Part shown: positions 1-8,120 of the stretch, in pieces
How positions within the stretch are numbered: position 1 is the first letter of the stretch
Layout of the letters: the number at the start of each line of letters is the position of its first letter
Origin: Bacteroidales bacterium UBA1410
Lineage (GTDB): Bacteria > Bacteroidota > Bacteroidia > Bacteroidales > Dysgonomonadaceae
Length of the DNA: 64,000 nt
Direction: 5' to 3'
Assembly (NCBI GenBank): GCA_002305015.1
Contig: DBPW01000044.1
Span: 88,573-152,572, forward strand
Notes under the pieces: generated by a model
Databases searched by the model: none
Told to the model about the DNA's origin: nothing
The model's input: the letters and a program-made list of their open reading frames with translations, nothing else
Position numbers and translations under genes: made by a program

Positions 1-74
1 GTAAAATACAAATGGATGATTATGCGAAAAGAGGTTACGAACTTAAACAAACCGAAGGTTGGCCTCAAAATTGA
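1..74 (+). CDS. C-terminal tail of a probable SusD/RagB-family lipoprotein (5' end outside window)
   Basis: An open frame enters from the left edge (first full codon at base 3) and ends at TGA 72-74, leaving only 23 residues that finish with EGWPQN. The short aromatic/Pro/Asn-rich tail and the position directly before a SusE-position surface lipoprotein fit a SusD-type glycan-binding lipoprotein. That is an inference from context, because too little is present to recognise a domain. The other frames through this piece look less protein-like. Confidence 0.35.
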   Translation, partial: KIQMDDYAKRGYELKQTEGWPQN

Positions 75-128
75 TTAAAAAGTAGATATTCCCAGTCAAA
101 AACGCTATTAACTAAAAAATGAAAACAA

Positions 129-1568
129 ATGGAACTTATAAATAAATCAAAATATGGATTTTTGATAGCTTCATTGATGGTATGGTTTTTTGTTGCTTGT
201 TCGGATGATTATCCCAAAAATATTGACTCTCCATATGAAGTGGTATTAAAATCCATTAAAATTGTGAATGCCGGTCCTGACGGAAACAGGGTAGTGGAAG
301 GGACTGTCGATGAAGATAAAAAGACAGTAACATTCCCCAGAATCGAACCTGAAACTGACCTTTCAGCGATTAGATTCGAAGCGGAACTTTCGGAAGGAGC
401 AACCCTTGATAAAGAGTATTACGCATTTCCCTTTTCAGAAGGAGAAGCTGAAAAAACAATCGTAATTAAGGTTGTTAATGGCCCCAGATTTCGCGAGTAT
501 TTTGTAACTCTGCGATTAAAAATACCGGTTTATGGTGCTGATTTCACTAAACCCCAAATTTTTGATTATACTAATAATGAGTTGGGAATGCCGGTTTATC
601 CCACTTTTGTATCTGCCTTGACAAGAGGTTCGGGGTTTGATGGCAGTCATGTTCTCATTGTAACACGACATGCATGGGCATCGCATTTATTAAAGGTCAA
701 CGATATAAAAAATAATGTTGATTTTAATGACGAGAGCAAACGAATTACTCTTAATTTAACCGGAGTAACAGGAGGCACATATCCTGTGAATTGTGGTGCA
801 ATTATCTCCGGACATATCTATATTGCCAATTTGTCCGGCGGTAAAGTATCGCCATTCAAAATATATCATTGGACTGATCCGACTGAACCCCCACAAATAA
901 TTGCTAATCTTAATATAGGTGAGATCGAAGGTGCAGGTAATCGTCACGGTGATAATATGTCGGTAAATCTTGATAAAAATGGAAATGGATATATGTATTT
1001 TGGAGACAATGCAGCAACCACAATTTTAAGATTAAAAGTTACCAATTATACCACTATTTCAGATCCTGTAGTACTCCCATCACGAAAAAGCGTTACTTTT
1101 TGCATGTCTTTTAATAGAGTGGATAATACCGATGATTATATTTTCACAGGTTATGAAGCCCCTATCATGGTTGCAGATGAAAATGCCAATATTAAATATG
1201 AACTCAGCACAAATGCCGTACCATTACGAGGTTCCGATGCTCGAGTTATTTCATTTAACAAAGAACGTTACTTGATAATGACTACCGCTGCCCGAAGTGG
1301 ATCTGATGCTACTGTGTTTTATGTTTATAACATAACAAAAGGAGATAATACGATCGATGCATTGAATATCTTTAATGAACAGTCCGATAAAAGCCCTATT
1401 TTCCAATATTCGCTTTTAGGCCCTGTTAATGCTTCTCCTTCAACGCAAACCGGATGGCATGTAATAAAAGATGCTGAAGGAAACGATGAAACTCTTATGT
1501 TATATACCGCTACCACTGATGCAGGTTTTGTGTTGTTTGAGTTTCCCAAAAAACAATTGGACGACTAA
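129..1568 (+). CDS. Surface lipoprotein of a SusCD-type locus (DUF4623-like)
   Basis: A 479-residue lipoprotein. A hydrophobic signal runs to about residue 23 and the lipobox ends at Cys24, followed by SDD. An acidic run after the Cys is typical of Bacteroidota lipoproteins exported to the cell surface. Residues about 35-130 look like a small beta-sandwich of the DUF5018 kind; the rest is beta-rich with many Gly/Asn turns and resembles DUF4623 proteins encoded in polysaccharide-utilisation loci. It starts 54 bp after the SusD-like tail, so it probably belongs to the same operon, in the slot usually held by a SusE-like glycan-binding protein. A strong terminator-like hairpin follows the stop. 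Substrate unknown; the family call rests on recollection of sequence style. Confidence 0.6.
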   Translation: MELINKSKYGFLIASLMVWFFVACSDDYPKNIDSPYEVVLKSIKIVNAGPDGNRVVEGTVDEDKKTVTFPRIEPETDLSAIRFEAELSEGATLDKEYYAFPFSEGEAEKTIVIKVVNGPRFREYFVTLRLKIPVYGADFTKPQIFDYTNNELGMPVYPTFVSALTRGSGFDGSHVLIVTRHAWASHLLKVNDIKNNVDFNDESKRITLNLTGVTGGTYPVNCGAIISGHIYIANLSGGKVSPFKIYHWTDPTEPPQIIANLNIGEIEGAGNRHGDNMSVNLDKNGNGYMYFGDNAATTILRLKVTNYTTISDPVVLPSRKSVTFCMSFNRVDNTDDYIFTGYEAPIMVADENANIKYELSTNAVPLRGSDARVISFNKERYLIMTTAARSGSDATVFYVYNITKGDNTIDALNIFNEQSDKSPIFQYSLLGPVNASPSTQTGWHVIKDAEGNDETLMLYTATTDAGFVLFEFPKKQLDD

Positions 1569-1582
1569 TTTAATGTAGCTAA

Positions 1583-1658
1583 AAAAACCGGATAAGCTGA
1601 TTTTTATCAATAAAAATTCACCTCATTAGTTTTAGAAAATCAAACTTATCCGGTTTTT
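1583..1658 (+). terminator. Long hairpin terminator after the surface lipoprotein gene
   Basis: AAAAACCGGATAAG (1583-1596) pairs perfectly with CTTATCCGGTTTTT (1645-1658). After a small bulge, TGATTTT (1598-1604) pairs with AAAATCA (1636-1642). The A-rich 5' arm and T-rich 3' arm make it potentially bidirectional. It separates the SusD-side genes from the glycosyl-hydrolase-like gene. Confidence 0.8.
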
Positions 1659-1710
1659 ATATTCAAACGAATATAGAGTTCTCTTTCTTTTCACAATATA
1701 AAATCACATC

Positions 1711-3165
1711 ATGAAAAAACTTTTTTTCTATATAACAATACTATTTTTCACTTTCTTATTTTTCTATTCTTGTAACAAAGAAACCGATGAGATAGAAATA
1801 CCTGAAACCCCTCCGGATGAAGAGTCGCTTCTTTTCCCAAAAAAAGAAATGAGGGGCATATGGATTGTTACTGCGTGGGGATTGGATTGGCCTCAAGGTG
1901 AATATGCTACTGAAGCTCAAAAAAATCAATTTATTGAATATCTCGATCGATTTAAAGAATTGAATATTAATGCGGTGTTTGTGCAAATCAGACCAATGGG
2001 AGATGCGTTTTATAATTCACCCTATGAGCCCTGGAGTGCATCTATTACAGGTGAAAGAGGAAAGAATCCGGGATATGATATTCTTCAATTTATGATAGAT
2101 GAAACGCATAAAAGAGAGATAGAATTTCATGCTTGGATGAATCCATACCGAATAGCCACCAGAAGCAACAATAGTGTTTCATATCCACCGCTTCATCCCT
2201 CAATAGACCCGGCATGGGTTGTAAGTCACGAGAAAATTCAAATTTATAATCCGGCTATTCCCGAAGTAAGGCAACGCCTTTGCAATATTGTGGAAGATGT
2301 GATTACCAAATACGATGTCGATGGAATACATTTTGATGATTATTTTTATCCGGATCCTTCGTCAGCCGGACAAATGGTGTCGGATAATGCCGACTATGAA
2401 AAGTATGGAAGCGGATTTTCGTCTATCGCAGATTTTCGAAGAGCAAATGTTGATAAAACCGTAGAAGGGGTTTATAATGTGATTGTGAAAACAAAACCTG
2501 AGGTTGTTTTCTCTATTTCTCCAACTGCAAACAACGAATACAACTTAAATACATTATATGCCGATGTGACTAAATGGTGTAAGAAAAGTTGGATCGATGT
2601 TGTTATGCCACAATTATATTACGAAATAGGAAATGCATATAATGATTTTCGATCACGCTTAAATTGGTGGGCTCAATATAATTATAACGCAGCATTGATG
2701 ATTGGGCATGGTTATTATAGATTTGGAGATCCGAGTGCTCCCTCTGCTTTTCAATCAACTGCAGAATTAGAGAATCAATTTAATTTAACCAGAAGAAACC
2801 CGAAAGTAGTTGGTAATATTTTATATAGTGCGAAATACATTTTGCTGAATAGAATAGGAATAACCGATAAACTTTCTGATATTTTTGAATATTCTTCTGT
2901 TATACCGTTTTTGGGAAGAAGCGTTGCCCCTTCTCCTTCTAAACCGGAAAATGTGAGAATAGAAAATAGCATTTTAAAGTGGAGTGCTCCAAATCAGGCA
3001 AGATCAGTGGTCTATTATTTTAATGATTTAAAGAAGGAAGGACGAGTATATGCCATTACCAAACAAAATAGTATTTCGGTTTCTTCCTCGGGTTACTATT
3101 GTGTTACAACATTAAATTCTGATAATATGGAAAGCGAACCTTCTGAGCTTGCACAGAAGAAATAA
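1711..3165 (+). CDS. GHL10 (DUF187) glycosyl-hydrolase-like lipoprotein
   Basis: A 484-residue lipoprotein with a signal peptide and lipobox Cys21 (FYSCNKE). Residues about 48-370 form the GHL10/DUF187 TIM-barrel-type domain. Recognisable pieces are MRGIWIVTAWGLDWP at the start, a strand with NAVFVQIRP, the HAWMNPYR strand and the DGIHFDDYFYP strand, whose acidic residues are the candidate catalytic ones. The C-terminal 80 or so residues look like a fibronectin-III-like domain. Members such as YngK are thought to act on peptidoglycan or other envelope glycans, but substrates are poorly known. The gene stands alone behind a strong terminator; no clear promoter was picked out. Position next to a SusD/lipoprotein pair suggests a glycan role. 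Confidence 0.8.
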   Translation: MKKLFFYITILFFTFLFFYSCNKETDEIEIPETPPDEESLLFPKKEMRGIWIVTAWGLDWPQGEYATEAQKNQFIEYLDRFKELNINAVFVQIRPMGDAFYNSPYEPWSASITGERGKNPGYDILQFMIDETHKREIEFHAWMNPYRIATRSNNSVSYPPLHPSIDPAWVVSHEKIQIYNPAIPEVRQRLCNIVEDVITKYDVDGIHFDDYFYPDPSSAGQMVSDNADYEKYGSGFSSIADFRRANVDKTVEGVYNVIVKTKPEVVFSISPTANNEYNLNTLYADVTKWCKKSWIDVVMPQLYYEIGNAYNDFRSRLNWWAQYNYNAALMIGHGYYRFGDPSAPSAFQSTAELENQFNLTRRNPKVVGNILYSAKYILLNRIGITDKLSDIFEYSSVIPFLGRSVAPSPSKPENVRIENSILKWSAPNQARSVVYYFNDLKKEGRVYAITKQNSISVSSSGYYCVTTLNSDNMESEPSELAQKK

Positions 3166-3325
3166 TCAAATTATTTTTGCCGACAAGCGGAATTTTTACG
3201 GGATTCAAGGCAAATTTCATCACAGTAGATAATCTTGAGCATTCCGACCTCCTTTCATGGCCAAAATCCAATAATTTAAAAAGTAATTTAAATAGAATCA
3301 TAAAACATGTAGGATTGGGGAAATC

Positions 3326-4579
3326 TTATATTTCGACGATAAGGATATCGCGAATATTGGTGGTGTACTGACGGGAAAGGTGTTCTTGGCGCATCCGGTG
3401 GCGGGTGAAATCCTGCACTCCCAGACGAACAACGTCTTTGTGGTACTTGCGGTTTATCGCATCCATTTTCTCCATCAACAACTTGTGCTTGGGATTCGAA
3501 TTGAAAAACAGTGAAGGCTGATAACGGTCGGCATCCTCAAAATCCATGAGCATAACGCCTGCCCGCTTGTAAAGAAATTGTTCCTTATAGATTTGTTTCA
3601 GACCGCCGACGGCAAATTTGGCCAACTCAAGAGTGGAGTCGGTAGCAAAAGGAAGCCTCACCAGAATGCTCGGATTATATTGCATTTCCTTTCCCTTGAA
3701 ACGGTTGGTTTCGAGGAAAACCATCACTTTTCGGCAAAGCGACTGCTGAAGACGCAGTTTTTCGGCAGCCATGCTCGTGAAAGTTACGATGCGTTCCCTA
3801 ATCTCTTCAACATCGCCCTTGTCGGTATCGAAGGTTCGTGTGATGGCAATGCTTTGCCTTTTTTCGGGCAATTCCATCGGGATGGAAGGAATGCCGTTCA
3901 GCTCTTTTTGGAGACTCAAGCCGGTAACGGTCATGTATTTCTGTACCCACGATGGGGACAGATTGACAAAATCCCACGCTTTGTGCACACCTACGGCACG
4001 AAGCTTGGCGGCATTTCTTCGGCCAATGCCCCAAACATCTTCTACATCGAGCCATTTCAGGGCTTTGATGCGCTTTTCTTCGGTATCGATCACATGACAA
4101 CCGTCGGTTCGCTTGGGAAACTTCTTGGCGATTCGGTTGGCTATCTTAGCCAACGCCTTTGTGGGTGCAATACCAATGCTGATGGGGATGCCCGTCCATT
4201 TCTCTACATGGGCTCTCATTTTCAGACCGTACTCCCGAAAATCGATGCTCATGCCGGAAAAGTCCAGAAAACATTCGTCGATGGAATAGATTTCCTGCTG
4301 CGGACTGTAGGTGCTCAATATCGACATCACCCGCCTGCTCATATCGCCATACAAGGGAAAATTCGCCGAAAACACACCCACGCCTCGCTTTTCAAAAACG
4401 GCTTCGTATTGATAGGCAGGAGCGCCCATCGGAATACCCAGCTTCTTGGCCTCGTTGCTGCGGGCAATGACGCAACCGTCGTTGTTGCTGAGCACCACAA
4501 CGGGTTTGCCCATGAGCGACGGGTTGAACACCCGTTCGCAGGAGGCGTAAAAATTATTGCAATCGATAAGGGCGTACAT
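3326..4579 (-). CDS. umuC: UmuC-type Y-family DNA polymerase (Pol V catalytic subunit)
   Basis: A 417-residue translesion polymerase. The catalytic-core motifs are present: Asp6 in LIDCNNFYASCE and the acidic pair Asp101-Glu102 in SIDECFLDF, plus the steric/fingers segment NNDGCVIARS. A helix-hairpin-helix region (VEDVWGIGRRNAAKL) follows and then the little-finger domain. Length matches the family (about 420). It lies downstream of umuD on the same strand, with an unusually long 82 bp gap bounded by a 13 bp direct repeat. The expected role is mutagenic bypass synthesis after DNA damage as part of UmuD'2C. Confidence 0.95.
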   Translation of the reverse strand: MYALIDCNNFYASCERVFNPSLMGKPVVVLSNNDGCVIARSNEAKKLGIPMGAPAYQYEAVFEKRGVGVFSANFPLYGDMSRRVMSILSTYSPQQEIYSIDECFLDFSGMSIDFREYGLKMRAHVEKWTGIPISIGIAPTKALAKIANRIAKKFPKRTDGCHVIDTEEKRIKALKWLDVEDVWGIGRRNAAKLRAVGVHKAWDFVNLSPSWVQKYMTVTGLSLQKELNGIPSIPMELPEKRQSIAITRTFDTDKGDVEEIRERIVTFTSMAAEKLRLQQSLCRKVMVFLETNRFKGKEMQYNPSILVRLPFATDSTLELAKFAVGGLKQIYKEQFLYKRAGVMLMDFEDADRYQPSLFFNSNPKHKLLMEKMDAINRKYHKDVVRLGVQDFTRHRMRQEHLSRQYTTNIRDILIVEI

Positions 4580-4669
4580 ATCAGTGTTGGGTTTGAATCA
4601 TTGCCTCGAGTCACTGCTGCAAATTCGTACTATGAATTCATCTTGTAATGAATGCGACATATCAGTGTT
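4576..4669. repeat. 13-bp direct repeat flanking the umuD-umuC spacer
   Basis: ACATATCAGTGTT occurs at 4576-4588 and again at 4657-4669. On the minus strand the repeat covers the end of umuD (its TGA stop lies in it) and the bases just before and including the umuC ATG. Collapsing the repeat would put the two genes in tight TGA-T-ATG coupling, so the 81 bp unit looks like a later insertion or duplication. Confidence 0.75.
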
Positions 4670-5096
4670 TGCGAATGGAATAGCGGACAATTCCCCAAAC
4701 AAAAACCCCTTGTTCGTAGTTTACCTCAATTAAGGGAAAATCGTTGTTCGAAGGCACCAGAAAACATTTGCCGTTGTTTATTTTAATGCGCTTCAGGGTG
4801 AAAGCTCCGTCTACGTAGCAAAGGGCAATTTTGTTCTCCTCCCACTCGAGACTTCGGTCGATGACAAGTAGGTCTCTATCTTTAAAGTCATTATCCATCG
4901 ACGATCCCTTGACGCGTGCAAGAAATGTAGATTCTTTATGCTCGATCAGTAATTCGTTAAGGTCGATGCTGTCGGTTACGAAGTCTTCGGCTGCCGAAGG
5001 AAAACCGGCCGCAATATCTCCCACAAACGGAATTTTCAATTCCGATATTTCGGGGTGGAGAATCTCTATGGTCTGGGCATTTACTTCTTCACTCAT
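4662..5096 (-). CDS. umuD: UmuD-type S24 self-cleaving peptidase (Pol V accessory subunit)
   Basis: A 144-residue S24/LexA-fold protein. An Ala-Gly bond at residues 30-31 (IAAGFPS) is the predicted self-cleavage site. The nucleophile is Ser66 in GSSMDND and the general base is Lys102 in FTLKRI. There is no N-terminal helix-turn-helix, so this is UmuD and not LexA. The ATG at 5096 is chosen as start: extending the frame upstream requires a TTG inside a promoter element. It is first in a umuD-umuC pair, preceded by a dyad that may bind an SOS repressor. RecA-stimulated cleavage to UmuD' is the family role. Confidence 0.93.
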   Translation of the reverse strand: MSEEVNAQTIEILHPEISELKIPFVGDIAAGFPSAAEDFVTDSIDLNELLIEHKESTFLARVKGSSMDNDFKDRDLLVIDRSLEWEENKIALCYVDGAFTLKRIKINNGKCFLVPSNNDFPLIEVNYEQGVFVWGIVRYSIRKH

Positions 5097-5123
5097 ACAG
5101 CAAATATAATTGTTTTTTCGTAA

Positions 5124-5131
5124 CAAATGTA
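5124..5131 (-). promoter_or_regulatory. umuD promoter, -7 element
   Basis: On the minus strand this reads TACATTTG (consensus TAnnTTTG), about 28 bp before the umuD ATG. A second match, TATATTTG (5101-5108), sits only a few bases before the ATG and would give a nearly leaderless message. Confidence 0.6.
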
Positions 5132-5138
5132 CTACTTT

Positions 5139-5154
5139 TTCGAGTGTACTCGAA
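5139..5154. promoter_or_regulatory. Candidate SOS-type operator in the umuD promoter
   Basis: TTCGAGTGTACTCGAA is a perfect dyad with 7 bp arms (TTCGAGT/ACTCGAA) and a 2 bp centre. It lies 8-23 bp upstream of the -7 element, where a bound repressor would cover the spacer and -33 region. It differs from the E. coli SOS box (CTGT-N8-ACAG) and is only loosely like the Gram-positive CGAAC-N4-GTTCG. Function is inferred from symmetry and position. Confidence 0.55.
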
Positions 5155-5215
5155 TGTTTTTCATAAAATGAGACGGGTCACCACTTCTTCTTCTCAAATC
5201 GCCAATGGAGTGAAT

Positions 5216-5261
5216 AAAAAAAAATTTAGCGTGTATGAAGCAAAATAGCCCCCTACACGCT
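5216..5261 (-). terminator. Rho-independent terminator of the PEGA-like lipoprotein gene
   Basis: The arms AGCGTGTA (5228-5235) and TACACGCT (5254-5261) form an 8 bp stem. On the minus strand it is followed by AAA and a run of nine T (A-run 5216-5224 on the plus strand). It lies 16 bp past the lipoprotein stop codon. Confidence 0.85.
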
Positions 5262-5276
5262 ATCAATTATCCGATT

Positions 5277-5777
5277 TTAATTTACTCTGACTAAATGCGA
5301 CTTCCAACTTTCCTGAATATCGTTAATATCAACGATTTTCATTTCGGCATCAGCAATGTTTGCCGACTTTTCCAGTGTTTCTTTCAGATAATCGGTTTCA
5401 ATTTTCCACATAGCTCCTGTTGCCGGATCAACAATAAGCATACCTATAAGTCCCCCAAACAGTATATTGCCAAAATACCAACCATCAATCTTAAATGTTA
5501 CGGGTACAACTTTATCTTCGCATCCCGGACTCGAAAACTTAACTTGATATTCGGCTCTGGTGAAAAAGCCTGAACCTGCTTTTAATTTTACTGTTGCAGG
5601 TGTATTTCCTAAAAATACTTCTTTACCGTTTTTGTCGGTAATGCTCACTTTAGCATTATTGGGCTCACTCTCGATAGAAAGAGGATATGTACTTTTGCTT
5701 ACAATGGTTGCACAACTCGATAAAAGGATTGTTCCGACAATAAAAATGATCGCGGTTTTAATATAACGACTTTTCAT
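5277..5777 (-). CDS. Small lipoprotein with a PEGA-like domain
   Basis: A 166-residue protein with a signal peptide and lipobox Cys22 (LLSSCATI). Residues about 30-100 carry the pattern of a PEGA-type carbohydrate/envelope beta domain: SIESEPNNAKVSI, then GNTPATVKLKAG, then a YQVKFSSPG strand and VPVTFKIDGWYFGN. A short Gly-rich hydrophobic stretch (LFGGLIGMLIVDPATG) and a charged tail follow. It resembles small stress- or phage-associated envelope lipoproteins, but I do not recognise a characterised homologue. It is monocistronic and ends at a clear terminator. Nothing in the sequence ties it to umuDC beyond proximity. Confidence 0.7.
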   Translation of the reverse strand: MKSRYIKTAIIFIVGTILLSSCATIVSKSTYPLSIESEPNNAKVSITDKNGKEVFLGNTPATVKLKAGSGFFTRAEYQVKFSSPGCEDKVVPVTFKIDGWYFGNILFGGLIGMLIVDPATGAMWKIETDYLKETLEKSANIADAEMKIVDINDIQESWKSHLVRVN

Positions 5778-6077
5778 GTTTATCTTATTTTATTTATTTG
5801 ATTATAAATCTATACCCTACTCGTAAGGCTTTTCGGTTCGCCCTGTTTTTTTCATTGGTTTGCGGTTTCCAATTTTTAGTGTGGTTTATGTTCAAACACT
5901 TTTTTAAGAGTCGTCATAATACATTTCCGGCGGTCTTCTTGTTTCCATCTTTCGTTACGCCATTATTTCATCCCTTTATTTCATGATTTATATTGCCGTC
6001 CAAAGTTAATTACTCTTTTTTAAAATCATCAAAAACTATTTAATTTTTTTCAGATTTAAAAGGGTATTGATAAAACC
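5778..6077. other. 300-bp intergenic region without a supported gene
   Basis: AT-rich sequence between the start of the PEGA-like lipoprotein and the end of ligA, both on the minus strand. A 62-codon plus-strand frame (5798-5986) has the Phe-rich composition of random AT-rich DNA and no start context, so it is not called. No TAnnTTTG element could be assigned to the lipoprotein gene. Confidence 0.5.
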
Positions 6078-8075
6078 TTATTCAATCATTTTAAGAAATT
6101 CTTCTTCGGTGATGATTTTTATACCAAGTTGATTGGCTTTTTCCAGCTTGGCAGGCCCCATATTTTCTCCTGCAAGAATATAATCGGTATTTTTTGATAC
6201 CGAACTACTTACTTTACCCCCGTTTTGCGCAATAAGAGCTTTATACTCGTCTCGCGAATGAAACTTAAATATGCCGCTGATAACGAATGTTTTGTCTTTT
6301 AGTTTATCGGTTTTGGATGTAAGGCTTTCCTGATTCAGAGAAAATTGCAATCCGTGTGAGCGTAATCGTTGTACAAAATCGCGAAACTTAGGATTGGCAA
6401 AGTAATCTTTCACACTTTGGGCAATACGCTCGCCTATTCCGTCAACAGCCATAAGATCTTCCAACGATGCCTGTTCCAATGCATCAATGGAGGGAAAAGC
6501 TTGAGCAAGTTTCTGCGCAACCGTTTCGCCCACATAACGAATACCTAGAGCAAACAAAACCCGTTCGTAAGGAACCGATTTCGACTTTTCGATACTATTC
6601 AGCAAGTTGCGGGCACTGGTTTCGCCCCATCGTTCAAGGTTGACCAGATCTTCAAACTTCAACTCATACAAATCGGCAGCATCTTTTATCAACCCTTTTT
6701 CATATAACAAGTCGATGGTCTCGGGTCCCATGTCGATATTCATGGCCTTGCGCGAAACAAAATGCTCGATGCGTCCTTTAATCTGCGCCGGGCAACCTTC
6801 CATGTTCGGGCAATAGTAAATGGCCTCATCTTCGTCGCGCACCAATGGTGTGCCGCATTCAGGACAAAATTTGATAAATTGCACTTTTTCGCCATCCTCA
6901 GAACGGGCCTCTTTCTCGACTCCTGTAATTTTGGGGATAATCTCGCCACCCTTTTCCACATATACCATATCGCCGATATGCAGATCAAGTGCATTGATCA
7001 TGTCTTCGTTGTACAAGGAAGCGCGCTTTACCACAGTACCCGACAACAACACAGGCTCTAAATTGGCTACAGGAGTCACAGCACCCGTTCGTCCTACCTG
7101 AAAAGTAACCGACAAGAGTTTTGTCAGGGCTCTTTCAGGATTAAATTTGTAGGCTATTGCCCAGCGGGGAAATTTTGAAGTAGCTCCCAAACGTTCCTGT
7201 TGCTTCAACGAATCGACTTTCAAAACTACCCCATCGATGGCAAAAGGAAGATTTTTGCGCTCTTTATCCCAATACTTGATGTAGTCAAAAATCTCTTCCA
7301 ATGTACTGCACTTTTTCATCTCGTGGGAAACACGAAATCCCCATTTGCGGGCAGAAGTCAGGTTTTCGAAATGACTGTCGGTAGGCAATTCATCGCCCAA
7401 CAGATAATAGATAAACGATTCCAACTTGCGTTGAGCAACCACTCGCGAGTCTTGCAACTTAATAGTGCCGGCAGTAGCATTGCGCGGGTTGGCAAAAAGC
7501 GGCTCTTCCTGTTCTTCCCGCTCCTTGTTCAACTCCTCAAACACCTTCCACGGCATGATGATTTCGCCCCGTGCCTCGATGGACGAAGGAGCATCGTCGC
7601 CCCTAAGGACCAGCGGGATGCTCCGTATGGTACGGACATTATCGGTCACATCATCGCCCATCCTGCCGTCACCACGCGTCACCGCCCGTACCAACTGTTT
7701 ATCCTCATAAATCAACGAGATGGATACCCCGTCGAATTTGAGCTCGCACACAATCTCAACCTCTTCATTCAGCAAACGTTTTACCCGATTATAAAAATCG
7801 GTTACCTCACCCGGGGAATAAGTGTTTTGCAGCGATAACATGGGATAGCGATGTTCCACTTGTTCGAAGTTCTTGTTGATATCGCTTCCTACCCTCACGG
7901 TCGGCGAATTAGGATCGTAATATTCGGGATATTGGGCTTCCAGTTCCATCAATCGATGCATGAGGCGATCGTATTCGTAATCGGAGATGACGGGTTGTGC
8001 AAGAACATAATAATAATAATCGTGTTCACGGATTTGCCTGCGTAATTCCTCGATTTCTTCTTTGGGAGTTTTCAT
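6078..8075 (-). CDS. ligA: NAD+-dependent DNA ligase LigA
   Basis: A 665-residue enzyme that seals nicks with NAD+. Domains are in the usual order. An N-terminal Ia domain carries HDYYYYV. The adenylation domain has the nucleophile Lys113 in ELKFDG, with SIEARGEI and AIDGVVLKVD. An OB fold follows, then a four-Cys zinc finger (CPECG and CPNMEGC), helix-hairpin-helix repeats (MAVDGIGERIAQS) and a C-terminal BRCT domain from about residue 590 (KTFVISGIFKF ... NTDYILAGENMG). Length is normal (660-680). The ATG at 8075 directly precedes KTPKEEIEEL, as in homologues. Essential for replication and repair. Confidence 0.97.
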   Translation of the reverse strand: MKTPKEEIEELRRQIREHDYYYYVLAQPVISDYEYDRLMHRLMELEAQYPEYYDPNSPTVRVGSDINKNFEQVEHRYPMLSLQNTYSPGEVTDFYNRVKRLLNEEVEIVCELKFDGVSISLIYEDKQLVRAVTRGDGRMGDDVTDNVRTIRSIPLVLRGDDAPSSIEARGEIIMPWKVFEELNKEREEQEEPLFANPRNATAGTIKLQDSRVVAQRKLESFIYYLLGDELPTDSHFENLTSARKWGFRVSHEMKKCSTLEEIFDYIKYWDKERKNLPFAIDGVVLKVDSLKQQERLGATSKFPRWAIAYKFNPERALTKLLSVTFQVGRTGAVTPVANLEPVLLSGTVVKRASLYNEDMINALDLHIGDMVYVEKGGEIIPKITGVEKEARSEDGEKVQFIKFCPECGTPLVRDEDEAIYYCPNMEGCPAQIKGRIEHFVSRKAMNIDMGPETIDLLYEKGLIKDAADLYELKFEDLVNLERWGETSARNLLNSIEKSKSVPYERVLFALGIRYVGETVAQKLAQAFPSIDALEQASLEDLMAVDGIGERIAQSVKDYFANPKFRDFVQRLRSHGLQFSLNQESLTSKTDKLKDKTFVISGIFKFHSRDEYKALIAQNGGKVSSSVSKNTDYILAGENMGPAKLEKANQLGIKIITEEEFLKMIE

Positions 8076-8120
8076 CGCTATATTTTAAGCTATAATTAAA
8101 TAATGAGAGACGAGAGATGG

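Noticed and set aside
3172..3179. TATTTTTG as a plus-strand promoter after the GHL10 gene
   Set aside because: It matches the -7 consensus, but the 150 bp downstream has no gene on that strand before umuC; probably chance in AT-rich DNA.
3578..4648. A 356-codon plus-strand open frame opposite umuC
   Set aside because: It lies wholly antisense to a clearly recognised umuC with all its motifs; its product has no domain logic and is a shadow of umuC's codon structure.
5798..5986. A 62-codon Phe-rich plus-strand frame between the PEGA-like lipoprotein and ligA
   Set aside because: Composition is that expected from AT-rich DNA, and there is no promoter, ribosome-binding context or recognisable motif.
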